Assembly (NCBI GenBank): GCA_964575605.1
Contig: CAZNRN010000005.1
Span: 1-64,000, forward strand
Length of the DNA stretch: 64,000 nucleotides
Direction of reading: 5' to 3'
DNA from: JAPWJZ01 sp964575605
GTDB lineage: Bacteria; Pseudomonadota; Alphaproteobacteria; Micavibrionales; UBA2020
Shown: one piece after another, positions 34,472 to 43,500 of the stretch
How the letters are laid out: every line of letters begins with the position of its first letter
Numbering within the stretch: position 1 is the first letter of the stretch
Notes under the pieces: generated by a model
What the model was told of the DNA's origin: nothing
The model's input: only the letters and a program-made list of their open reading frames with translations
The model's database searches: none
Translations under genes and position numbers: made by a program

Positions 34472-34858
34472 ATGTTCGGCTGGCTGAAAAAGATTTTCAA
34501 ACGCTCGTCTAAAAAGGTCGAGGAAGTCATCGCGCCCCCGCCGCTGCCCGTAAAGTCGGAGCAGGCGCTGATCGATTTGAAGATATCGTACCGCAAGCTG
34601 GACGACGGCCGCCTCTATGTGCCGGGCAACCTGAATATCTCGAACAAGGACCTCACCGCGCTGCCCGACCTCACGAACGTGGTGGTGGAGGGGAATTTCT
34701 CCTGCGTCAAGAACCACCTGACGTCGCTCAAGGGCGCGCCGCAGATGTTCCAGGCCTGCGTGTCCGATTTCGGCGTCTTTGTGCATGGCGGCATCCCCGA
34801 CCACCTGCGCAACCCGCCCGAGAACAAGCACCGCAACGCGGGGGCGTTCAAGCTCTGA
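34472..34858 (+). CDS. LRR-like small protein, paralogue of the protein at 17868
   Basis: A 128-residue protein. It opens with a basic amphipathic helix (MFGWLKKIFKRSSKK), then a linker, then one and a half short leucine-rich-like repeats (LTALPDLTNVVVEGNF, NHLTSLKGAP, about 65-95). These align with the mini-protein at 17868. The start with AAAGG nine bases upstream gives a protein that begins like the ankyrin-like protein at 18772. The next gene starts one base after its stop. Function unknown. Confidence 0.65.
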   Translation: MFGWLKKIFKRSSKKVEEVIAPPPLPVKSEQALIDLKISYRKLDDGRLYVPGNLNISNKDLTALPDLTNVVVEGNFSCVKNHLTSLKGAPQMFQACVSDFGVFVHGGIPDHLRNPPENKHRNAGAFKL

Positions 34859-34859
34859 C

Positions 34860-35945
34860 GTGTCCGCCACCCTCGCCGAAAACTTCGTAAAGCATAAATC
34901 GAAACTGCGCCACGCCATCCGCGTCACGGTCTCGGCGCTGCTGGCCTTCGGCCTCAATTCATGGCTGCACCTGCCGCAGGGATACTGGATTGCCTTCACC
35001 GCCATCCTGACCGTTCAGGCCTCGGTCGGCGGCTCGGTCAAGGCGGTGTTCGAACGCATGCTGGGCACCTTCGCGGGCGCGGCCTGGGGTGCTGCCATCT
35101 GCTCGCTCGCCGTGCATGCGCCGCATGAATATTACGGGCTGTTTGTCGTCGCGGGTATCGCGCCCGCGGCCTTTGTCGCGGCCGTCAACCCGCCGTTCCG
35201 CATCGCGCCGATTACCGTCGCCATCATGCTGTTCGGCGAAACGGCGCAGCACGGCAGCCCGCTGATTTACGCCGAGCACCGCGTGATGGAAATCGGCCTT
35301 GGCTGCGTCATCGGCATGGTAGTGTCGCTGACCGTGCTGCCGTCGCGCGCGCACCGCGTACTGGCCGAGGCGGCTTCCAAGGCGCTGAACGCCTATGCGA
35401 CGCTCCTGGAACAACTGATCGGCGCGCGCCCGGGCGAGCAAGCATTGGTGGAACAGCACGCCGAACTGCGCGCCGCGATTACCAAGCTTGAAACCGTGGG
35501 CGAAGACGCCGCGCGCGAGCGTAAAAGCATGCTGTCGTCCGATCCCGATCCCGCAGCCCTGCTGCGCATGATGCGCCGCCTGCGCTTTGACCTTGTAATG
35601 GTCGACCGCACCCTGTCGCAGCCGCTGCCGCCCGCAGCCGCCAGCGCCATGACGGCGCCACTGGCCGCGATCGCCGAACAATCGGCCTTGCACCTGCGCG
35701 GCGTGGCGCAGCGCCTGTCGGGCCATAAGGCAGAACTTCAGCCCGATATGCTGAACGGCGCGTACCAGAGGTTTTCCGCCGCGCTGTCGGAACTGCACCG
35801 CAGCCAGCATCTGGCGGTCTTGAGCGAAACCGAGCTCGGCCGCGTCTTCACGCTCAACTTCACCCTCGAACAGCTCCACAAAAACCTCCACGACCTCTAC
35901 GCCCGCGCCCACGAATTCGGCGCGCAGGAGGGGGAGACGGAGTAG
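34860..35945 (+). CDS. FUSC-family inner-membrane protein
   Basis: A 361-residue protein with about six hydrophobic segments in the first 165 residues and a soluble helical C-terminal half, the layout of FUSC/aromatic-acid exporter-like proteins. The family-type segment WIAFTAILTVQASVGGSV lies near residue 45. It may take part in efflux of organic acids, which is not shown here. The GTG start at 34860 follows the previous stop directly (TGA-C-GTG) and gives the expected N-terminus. Confidence 0.82.
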   Translation: MSATLAENFVKHKSKLRHAIRVTVSALLAFGLNSWLHLPQGYWIAFTAILTVQASVGGSVKAVFERMLGTFAGAAWGAAICSLAVHAPHEYYGLFVVAGIAPAAFVAAVNPPFRIAPITVAIMLFGETAQHGSPLIYAEHRVMEIGLGCVIGMVVSLTVLPSRAHRVLAEAASKALNAYATLLEQLIGARPGEQALVEQHAELRAAITKLETVGEDAARERKSMLSSDPDPAALLRMMRRLRFDLVMVDRTLSQPLPPAAASAMTAPLAAIAEQSALHLRGVAQRLSGHKAELQPDMLNGAYQRFSAALSELHRSQHLAVLSETELGRVFTLNFTLEQLHKNLHDLYARAHEFGAQEGETE

Positions 35946-36032
35946 ATACCATAATGTCTTGCGCGGGTGCGCGCGTTCGGGGTATAAGGCAGGCGAGCGT
36001 GATTTTTACGCGCATCCATCAAGGAGACTGTC

Positions 36033-36305
36033 ATGACCAAATACGTTGTTGAAGCCGGCCGCGAAGTGGATATCAAAGGCCTGTCCCGCGCAGAGGGGAT
36101 CGCCGTGCTGAAAGAGGAAGTCCAGAAACTCGTCAGCCTTATCGACGCTTATAACGCGTCCGCCGCGGACAACCGCGTCGAGGTGAAAGAAACCGCCTGG
36201 ATCAACACCACAGTCCTGATCGAAGCAACCGACCTTGCCGCCGCCAACCTCGCGATGCAGACGGGGCTGAAAGTCGAAAGGCCGCGCAAACTGACGCGCG
36301 ACTGA
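36033..36305 (+). CDS. Small unknown protein
   Basis: Ninety residues, soluble, mixed alpha/beta (MTKYVVEAGREVDIKGLS at the start, LIEATDLAAANLAMQTGL near the end). AAGGAG eight bases before the ATG is a good ribosome site. It stands alone, with its own short leader. No family recognised. Confidence 0.6.
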   Translation: MTKYVVEAGREVDIKGLSRAEGIAVLKEEVQKLVSLIDAYNASAADNRVEVKETAWINTTVLIEATDLAAANLAMQTGLKVERPRKLTRD

Positions 36306-36327
36306 GGAAGTTGTACCAGCCGGGGCC

Positions 36328-36813
36328 TTACAGGGGCTTCATCCTGAAATCGCCGTAGATATTCTGCTGCTTGCCATCCTTGTCCCAGATGGCGAGGAAG
36401 GGTTCCTCGTTTTCATCCCAGATATCCAGTCCCATGATGACGCGGTTTCGTTGCTTCTTGTCTTTCATGATGATAAGCGGGCCCTGGTTGGGGCCGTCGA
36501 GGCGGAACAGCAGGCGCAGGCTGCCGTTATTGTCGTAGAGGGTGAGGCAGGGCAGCCCTTTTTCGTTTTCGCGGATGTCGCCGGTATAGGTCCCGAGCTG
36601 CAGGCGCAACTTGCCATCGGCGCCGTAAAGGTTCTGTTGTGCCTGCCCGTTGTGTACGCCCAAATCCATGCGGATGCGGCCGGCCTCGTCAAAGAAACGT
36701 GCGAAACCCCGTTCAGCTATATCGCCGAAGGCGGGCTTCAGGAACAGGTCGGAGAAAAGGCCGCCCGCAAAAGCGCAGAGGCACATCATCGTTATAAATA
36801 CGAAATTCTTCAT
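36328..36813 (-). CDS. Exported protein with repeated beta-hairpin units
   Basis: A 161-residue protein with an N-terminal signal or anchor (about 3-22) and a chain of similar short units, each with a G-x-L-R-L or G-K-Q-x-x-x-Y pattern: DEAGRIRMDLG, GADGKLRLQLG, DNNGSLRLLF, DKDGKQQNIYG. This gives a repetitive beta structure outside the cytoplasm. It lies 26 bp after the ankyrin gene and is probably in its operon. Confidence 0.65.
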   Translation of the reverse strand: MKNFVFITMMCLCAFAGGLFSDLFLKPAFGDIAERGFARFFDEAGRIRMDLGVHNGQAQQNLYGADGKLRLQLGTYTGDIRENEKGLPCLTLYDNNGSLRLLFRLDGPNQGPLIIMKDKKQRNRVIMGLDIWDENEEPFLAIWDKDGKQQNIYGDFRMKPL

Positions 36814-36838
36814 GGCTCACTTTCGGGTGGGGATTGCT

Positions 36839-37480
36839 TTACTTCGGCTTCAACTCAATCGGCTTCAGCGGCTTGATGTCTTCGCCGGTGTCGGTGCGGG
36901 TGTCGGGGTTGTTGCGGCGGAAGGCGGCGGTGGCGAGGCGGGTTTGCGCGTCGCGGATGACTTTCACGATGTCCTTGTTGCCGACGCTTTCGGCGAGGTC
37001 GATGGCGCTATCGCCATTCTTGCTTTCGCGGTCGACCATGGCGCCCGCGATCACCAGCAGGTCGGCGCAGGCCCAGTGGTCGGCCTTCACGGCCATCATC
37101 AAAGCGGTTTCACCATTTCGGCTGCCTTTTTCGACATCCGCGCCGTTCTTAATGAGGAACTCCGCCTGGTCGGCCTTGCCGTGGAAGCAGGCGGCGTGCA
37201 GCGCCGTCCAGCCCTTGGCGTCGGCGGCGTTGACGTCCGCGCCGTATTTCAGCAGCAGCTCCATCATATTGGTCGAGCTGCCGGCCAGCAGGAAAGCGGT
37301 CTTGCCTTCGTCCATGGGGCCGAATTTCTGCCATTTCACGGCATCGGGGTGTTCCTTCAGCGTATCCTCGACGGCTTTCAGGCTGCCGCGTTTGACGTTT
37401 TCGAAAAACTTCTCGCGCAGCTCTTTTTCAGGGAAAGAGGCGCGCAGGTTGAAATCGGGGGCTGGTTTTCCGGTCGTCAT
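36839..37480 (-). CDS. Ankyrin-repeat protein
   Basis: A 213-residue soluble protein with about four ankyrin repeats (about 80-190). Examples are GWTALHAACFHGKADQAEFLI and GETALMMAVKADHWACADLL. No signal peptide. Ankyrin repeats bind other proteins; the partner is unknown. A second ankyrin protein of similar size lies at 39682. Confidence 0.88.
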   Translation of the reverse strand: MTTGKPAPDFNLRASFPEKELREKFFENVKRGSLKAVEDTLKEHPDAVKWQKFGPMDEGKTAFLLAGSSTNMMELLLKYGADVNAADAKGWTALHAACFHGKADQAEFLIKNGADVEKGSRNGETALMMAVKADHWACADLLVIAGAMVDRESKNGDSAIDLAESVGNKDIVKVIRDAQTRLATAAFRRNNPDTRTDTGEDIKPLKPIELKPK

Positions 37481-37579
37481 GTTCCATATCTATAAATTCT
37501 TGGGGTTCGGGAAGGGTAAGACAATCAAACAGTTATGTCAATATCGCATGGCATCCTGTTCAGGTGTTTAAGAAAAATC

Positions 37580-37609
37580 TTGACTCCAGAGGCCTGAAAT
37601 CATTATGTT
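37580..37609 (+). promoter_or_regulatory. Sigma-70-like promoter for the DJ-1-like gene
   Basis: TTGACT (37580-37585) and TATGTT (37604-37609) are spaced by 18 bases, about 95 bp before the ATG at 37704. The match to the housekeeping consensus is good, and no other gene lies between. Confidence 0.5.
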
Positions 37610-37703
37610 CTGGCCACCCAAAACGAACAGCGGAAGCGCCTTTTTACTTAGCTCCGCCATTCCCTAAAGTCATAAAAATCAATAACAAAGGGAGAATCCT
37701 GAT

Positions 37704-38273
37704 ATGTCAGTCAACAGCCTTTCCGGCAAAAAAATCCTCGTCCTGGTTTCCAACGGCGTCGATGAATCGGTGATGTCCACCGTCATGCGCGAACTGGTCA
37801 AAACCGGCGCAACCGTCAAAACCGTGGGCACCGAAAGCGGCCTCGTCAACAGCTGGAACAACAACGCCTGGGGCCTCTATTTCCCGGTCGACCAGCAGAT
37901 TTCCCAGACGCTCGGCGCGGATTTCGACTGCCTGATCGTCCCCTCGGGTTCGCGCAGCGTCGCGAAACTGGGCACCAACGCCCATGCCGAGCGCATCATC
38001 GTGTCCTTCATCACCGCCGGCAAGCCGATGGCCTTCATGGGCAACGCGGTTGAACTGCTGGCGAAAACCAACCTCGCCTCCGGCTGGAACGTTTCCGGCC
38101 CCGAAAGCGTCCAGCAGGCAATGACCGCCGCCGGCGCAAAATGGCAGGGCGGCACGACGTGCACGCATAACGCGCTCTTCACCGGCGATTGCGAAAACCT
38201 GCAGGGCTTCATCGCCGAGATGTTCGCACACTTCGGCGGCGCGTCCGCCGAGCAAGTCAAAGCAGCGGCGTAA
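37704..38273 (+). CDS. DJ-1/PfpI-superfamily protein lacking the usual nucleophile
   Basis: A 189-residue flavodoxin-like protein resembling DJ-1/PfpI and the C-terminal domain of large catalases: KKILVLVSNGVDESVM, then DFDCLIVPSGSRSVAKL, then PMAFMGNAVELL. In active family members the last segment carries the Cys-His of the nucleophile elbow (I-C-H-G). Here Gly113-Asn114 stand in those places. It is therefore unlikely to act as a protease, glyoxalase or deglycase by the standard mechanism; a binding or structural role is possible. AGGGAG precedes the ATG. Confidence 0.78.
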   Translation: MSVNSLSGKKILVLVSNGVDESVMSTVMRELVKTGATVKTVGTESGLVNSWNNNAWGLYFPVDQQISQTLGADFDCLIVPSGSRSVAKLGTNAHAERIIVSFITAGKPMAFMGNAVELLAKTNLASGWNVSGPESVQQAMTAAGAKWQGGTTCTHNALFTGDCENLQGFIAEMFAHFGGASAEQVKAAA

Positions 38274-38296
38274 TTCAAGGGCGCGCGGAGCAGGAC

Positions 38297-39443
38297 ATGA
38301 AGAACGAAATCCAGTCAGCAGTCAGCGACATCAAGTCCTCGCTCGACCTGCTGAGGAGGCATCTTTGACTGGGACCGCGCAGTCCACAGGCTTGCCGAAC
38401 TGAACGCGCTCGCGGAAGACCCCGCGCTCTGGCAGGACCAGGAGCGGGCGCAGAAAATCCTTAAAGAGAGAACCCGCCTCGACACCAATATCGGCGCGGT
38501 GCGGGCTATCGAGAACAACCTCAACGACCAGATCGGCATGATCGAAATGGCCGAGGCCGAAGGCGACGCAAGCCTTGTGGCCGAGGCCGAAAAGTCGCTG
38601 CTTGCCATCAAGGACGACGTCGCCAAACGCGAACTGGAAAGCCTGCTGTCCGGCGAGCTGGACGGCAACGACGCCTACCTGCAGATCACCGCAGGGGCAG
38701 GGGGCACCGAGGCGCAGGACTGGGCCGGCATGGTCTACCGCATGTTCCTGCGGTGGGCCGAGCAGAACGGCTACAAAGTCACCACCATGGACCACCAGGA
38801 CGGCGAGGTCGCGGGCATTAAGGGCGCGACGCTCGAAATCAAGGGCGAAAACGCCTACGGCTGGCTGAAGGCCGAAAGCGGCGTGCATCGCCTTGTCCGT
38901 ATCTCGCCCTACGATTCAAACGCGCGCCGCCATACCAGTTTCTGCGCCGTGTCGATCACGCCCGTCATCAACGATGAAATCAACATCGTGATCGAGGACA
39001 AGGACCTGCGCGTCGACACCTACCGCTCCGGCGGCGCCGGCGGCCAGCACGTCAACAAGACTGAATCCGCCATCCGCCTGACGCACATCCCGACCGGCAT
39101 CGTCGTCGCCTGCCAGCAGGAACGCTCGCAGCACAAGAACCGCCACCACGCCATGCAGCTGCTGAAGGCGAAACTCTACGAGCGCGAGATAAACGCGCGC
39201 GACGCCGAGAAGCAGCAGCGCGAAGACGCCAAGAGCGACATCGCCTTCGGCCACCAGATCCGTTCCTACGTTTTGCACCCTTATCAAATGGTCAAAGACC
39301 TGCGCACCGGATACCAGACGTCGGACACGCAGGGCGTGCTCGACGGCGACCTGCAACCCTTCATGCAGGCCTCTCTCGCGCACAAGCTCACCGCCGAAAA
39401 AACCGGCGGCGATGCCAAGGTTGCTTACGAAGACCTCGATTAA
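38297..39443 (+). CDS. prfB: Peptide chain release factor 2 with programmed +1 frameshift
   Basis: The first 23 codons run from the ATG at 38297 to an in-frame TGA at 38366-38368. The site reads AGG AGG CAT CTT TGA C, with the internal Shine-Dalgarno and CTTTGAC slippery sequence of classical prfB autoregulation. A +1 shift continues at GAC (38367) to give about 381 residues. RF2 releases peptides at UGA and UAA. GGQ is at residues 248-250. The stop-recognition tripeptide is Ser-Pro-Tyr (203-205) instead of E. coli SPF, within RISPYDSNARRHTSF. When RF2 is scarce the ribosome pauses at UGA and shifts, so the gene senses its own product. Confidence 0.96.
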
Positions 39444-39681
39444 ATTACATCCCGTTGATTTCGTTAGAAGTGCAAAATTTTTTCGCGGATTTTGGGCCTC
39501 TAATGCCCTTGCGAAGTTGAAAAACCGTATCCATCCACCATGCCATGAACGCCACGCGATTGTGTTTCGAATAAATTCAATCCATTAGCAAAATCGCGCC
39601 CCGAAAACGCACACCGAAATCGCCAAGCGATATCAAAGCCTTGCAAAACGCATGTTTTTTGGATGTCCGGAAAGCCAATTT

Positions 39682-40389
39682 TCAGCGGGAATTTTTAAGG
39701 CGCAGGGGGCGCGACACGGTTATCGCCTGTTCCGTCCCGCCCTCGACCATTTTAATCGCCGCCGCGACGCCGCGGTTTTTTTCACAGGCGTCGATCAGCT
39801 CGACAATATCATCGCGCCCGTTGCTGCGCGCCTTGGTCTTGATGCTTCGGCCATCGGGCATCACCGCATGTGTGTCGCCGCCGCGGTCGAGGAAGAACTT
39901 CACCGAAGCCGGCTTGCCGTTGTCGACAGCCACCATCAACGGCGTCATGCCGCGTGTGCTGCACGGGTGCAAATCGGCGCGCGCGCCCGCCAGCAGCAAT
40001 AAAACCTCCACCTTACCAGCCGCCGCCGCGCCATGGATGGCGGCAAAGCCCGCGTCGTTCACCAGCGACACATCCGCGCCGATGGACAAGAGGTGTTTCA
40101 CCATGTCGGTGCGGCCCAGCTGCGCCGCCGTGATCAGGGCCGTGTTGCCCTCGGAATTCGTGTCGGTGTCGTGCCAGTTGACGACGGCCTTTTGCATCGC
40201 CAGGGGCATCGCCGAAAAGGTCGCCATCACGCCGTTGCAGGCGGCGGCCATCATCGAGCGGTGGAATTTCTGCAATTCCTGCTCCTGCGGCGTCTTTTTC
40301 GGGGCGGTGCGCGCGTTGAAGCGGCCGCTGATGATGTTCTGTTCGGCGGCGATTTTAAAGCCGTCCGGTTCGCGCGATTCATCTGTCAT
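39682..40389 (-). CDS. Ankyrin-repeat protein
   Basis: A 235-residue soluble protein with three to four ankyrin repeats (about 85-205). Examples are GNTALITAAQLGRTDMVKHLL, GFAAIHGAAAAGKVEVLLLL and GMTPLMVAVDNGKPASVKFFL. No signal peptide. It lies convergent to prfB and divergent from the coiled-coil gene. About 240 bp of featureless DNA separates it from prfB. Confidence 0.88.
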   Translation of the reverse strand: MTDESREPDGFKIAAEQNIISGRFNARTAPKKTPQEQELQKFHRSMMAAACNGVMATFSAMPLAMQKAVVNWHDTDTNSEGNTALITAAQLGRTDMVKHLLSIGADVSLVNDAGFAAIHGAAAAGKVEVLLLLAGARADLHPCSTRGMTPLMVAVDNGKPASVKFFLDRGGDTHAVMPDGRSIKTKARSNGRDDIVELIDACEKNRGVAAAIKMVEGGTEQAITVSRPLRLKNSR

Positions 40390-40572
40390 GGGCGGGGACT
40401 ATAATCCATAATACATAATGTCGCCAGTGTTTTCATAAATTACTGAAATTGCAGGTATATATAATTTAAATGACTCCTAAAAACTTCTGGTAAAACATGC
40501 CGGAATCCCTATTATGAGTGAACAAAATTTAAGCACCCAAAGCACGTCCAATACCAAATAAAGAGGTAATCT

Positions 40573-43500
40573 ATGCGCCGTAAACATTTGGCCGCCCTTG
40601 TCTCCGTCTCTGTTGCCGCCCTGATCTCTGCCGCCACGTCTTCGCAAGCCACCCAGCGCGAACCGCTGGTGCTGGGCCTGCTGAAACCGGCCGACGACTG
40701 GAAAGTAGGCACGGTCGACGCGCAAGGCGCCTCGTTCTGCGCCATGGTCACCAAATACAGCAGCGGCGTCGGCCTCGCCTTCGCCCGCAGCCCCGAAGGC
40801 TACGGCTCGGTCGCGATCGACCTGCGCGAAAACGTCTTCAAGTTCGACCAGAACTACGAAGTCACCCTGAAAACCGACAAGGCCGGCGCGCGCACGCTGC
40901 CCGGCAAGGCGACCTCGGAACGCTCGATGGTCGTGCAGATCGGCGACGACAAGGCGCTGTATGACAGCTTCAAGTCCAACGGCACGCTGCAGATGGTGTC
41001 CGACAACGTCGACATCAGCTTCTCGCTCGCCAAATTCTCGGGCTCGTACAAGAGCCTCGTCACCTGCGCCGACAAGCTGAACAAGGCGACCGGCACCACC
41101 GCGATGCCCGCGGTGAAGGTGAAGGAAGTCGAAGAACAGGCGCTCTCGCCCATCGACCGCGAAATCGAACAGCTCTCCGGCGCCACGGGCGCCGTTAACG
41201 GCACGCAGGTCGCCGCCGCCGAAACCGGCAGCAGCCTCGACGAACAGCTGGAGGAAGCGGCCAGCGCCGACGTCTCCGAATTCAAGGCAAAAGTTGCGAC
41301 CCTCGACAAGCAACATGCCGAGCTGAGCCAGCAGATCGAAACCCAGCGCGACGAAGTGGCGCAGATTTCCGAACAGAAGGAAAAGGTCGAGCGCAAGCTG
41401 CTCGCCTCCGTCAAGTCCACCGAAGCAGGCCAGGTGCCTGCCGCCACCAGCCTCACCGCGCAGGAGCTGGAACAGCGTGAAATCGCCGCCAGCGCAGAGG
41501 CGAAGAAACAGGCCGAAGCCGCCGAGAAACTGGCCGCCGCGCAGAAAATCGAACTGGATGCGAAACAGGCGCAGCTGGACAAGCTGGAAGCCGAAAAAGC
41601 CGCCGAGGCCGAGCGCCACGTCGCCGAATTCAACCGCAAGCAGCAGGAAAACGCCGAGAAGGCCGAACAGCTGGCCAAGCAGGCCGACGCCCTCAAGGCC
41701 GAGAAAGCCGCAACGGCCGAAGACAACAAGATGCTCAAGGCGAACCTCGTCGCCAAGCAGGCGCAGCTGGCCGATACCGCCGCCGCGCGCGACGAACAGG
41801 TTTCCGACCTGACAAAAAAACTGGCCGCCACGCAGGGCGATTACCAGTCGAAAATCGCGGCGCTGGAAGGCGAGCGCGACACGCTCAGCAAGCAGCTGGC
41901 TGAATCCCAGGCGAAAGTGCAGCGCCTGACGCAGGCCTCGACCGAGACGCACACCTATGCGCAGTCGCTGGAGGGCATGCTGTCGAAATCCGAAGACGCG
42001 CGCCAGGGGCTTGAAAAGCGCCTCTCGACGCTCGAGAAAACCGCGGCATCGATCACCGGCGACCAGAAAGCCCTCAAGGCTTCCGCCGCCGACGCGAAGC
42101 AGCTGGCCGCCGTCAAGGCCGAGCTCGACGCGCTGAAAACCGCGAACGCGCAGGACAGCGCCAAGCACCAGAAAGAACTCGCCCGCAAGACCGCCGTGTA
42201 CGAAGCGTTGCTGGCCGATTACGAACAGCTGCAGGCAAAAGGCAGCGAACTGGCGACAAAGGACAACAGCCTGAGCAAGGCGCACCTGGAACTCTCCGGC
42301 CAGCTGGAGCAAAAACAGGCGCAGGTTGCCGAACTTGAAGGCAAGCTGAAATCGCTCGAGGCCGAGCGCCAGGCATCCGCCGCCAAGGCTGAAGCCGCCG
42401 TGAACGACCTTGCCGCCGCGCGCCGCGAAATGGACGGCATGCGCAAGAGTCTCGTCGTCGTCGACAGCGACAAGCTGCCCGCACTGGCCAGCAAGGCCGC
42501 AGCGGACCGCGAAGCGCTGAGCAAGGCCGAAGCCGAAATCGCCAAGCTGCGTTCCGAGAAAACCGATATCGAACAGAAACTGGCGACGCAGGAAAAATCG
42601 CTGGACCTGTCCAAGGCGCAGCGCGAAGAACTCGCCGCCGCCCGCGCCGAAAGCGAAATGCTGCGCAAGGCCAATGCCGAACTGTCGGACAAGGTTTCTG
42701 CCGCCGCGACGCAAACCTCCTCGAAAGCACAGAAGGCCGAACTGGTCGCCACCAAGGCGCAGGTCGAAGAACTGCGCAAGTCGAACGCCGACCTGCAGGA
42801 ACGCCTCGCGTCCCGCCCGGTCGAGGCTCCCGCCATCACCGCAGGCGAGCGCGCCGAACTGGCCGCAAACCGCGCGCGCGTGAAGGAACTGGAAGCGCAG
42901 GTCGCCGTCATGAAAATGGCCGAGCCTGTTGTTGATACCAGGGCGCTCGACCTGAAAACCGCCGAGCTGAACAAGGCACAGGCCGAAATCATCCGCCTGC
43001 GCAGCGAAAAATCCTCGCTCGAGCGCAAGTTGAACGAACGCGCCGCACGTGCGGAACGTAAAGAACAGCCCGTCGCTGCAGCTGAACCCGCCTTTGTCCC
43101 GGCTGCAGACCTCGCCGCGACCGAACCCGCCGCGGGCGATGTGGGAGACATGCCGGCCGTTCCTGCCGTCGCTGTCGAAGAAGAACGCTTCGACGACAAC
43201 CGCGCCGCTGCCTTCCTCGACCGCATCATGACCTACCACCGCGGCGCAGGGGTTGCGAAACCCGTGGCGCCCGTGGCCGAGAAACGCCCGGTCTTCGGCG
43301 CCGCCGGCAAAGCGCCTGCCGCCGTCGAGGAAAAGCCTTTCTCGCGCAAGTCGTTCAAGCAGCAGTCGGCGGTGAAATCCTATCCGCCCGTGACTGCAGC
43401 CGTTGAACAGCCGCACAAGTCGCTCTCTCCTGCGGCAGCGCCTGCCTATATCGACGAAGTCACGACCCTTGCCGATAACAGCGCCAGCATCGACAGCGGC

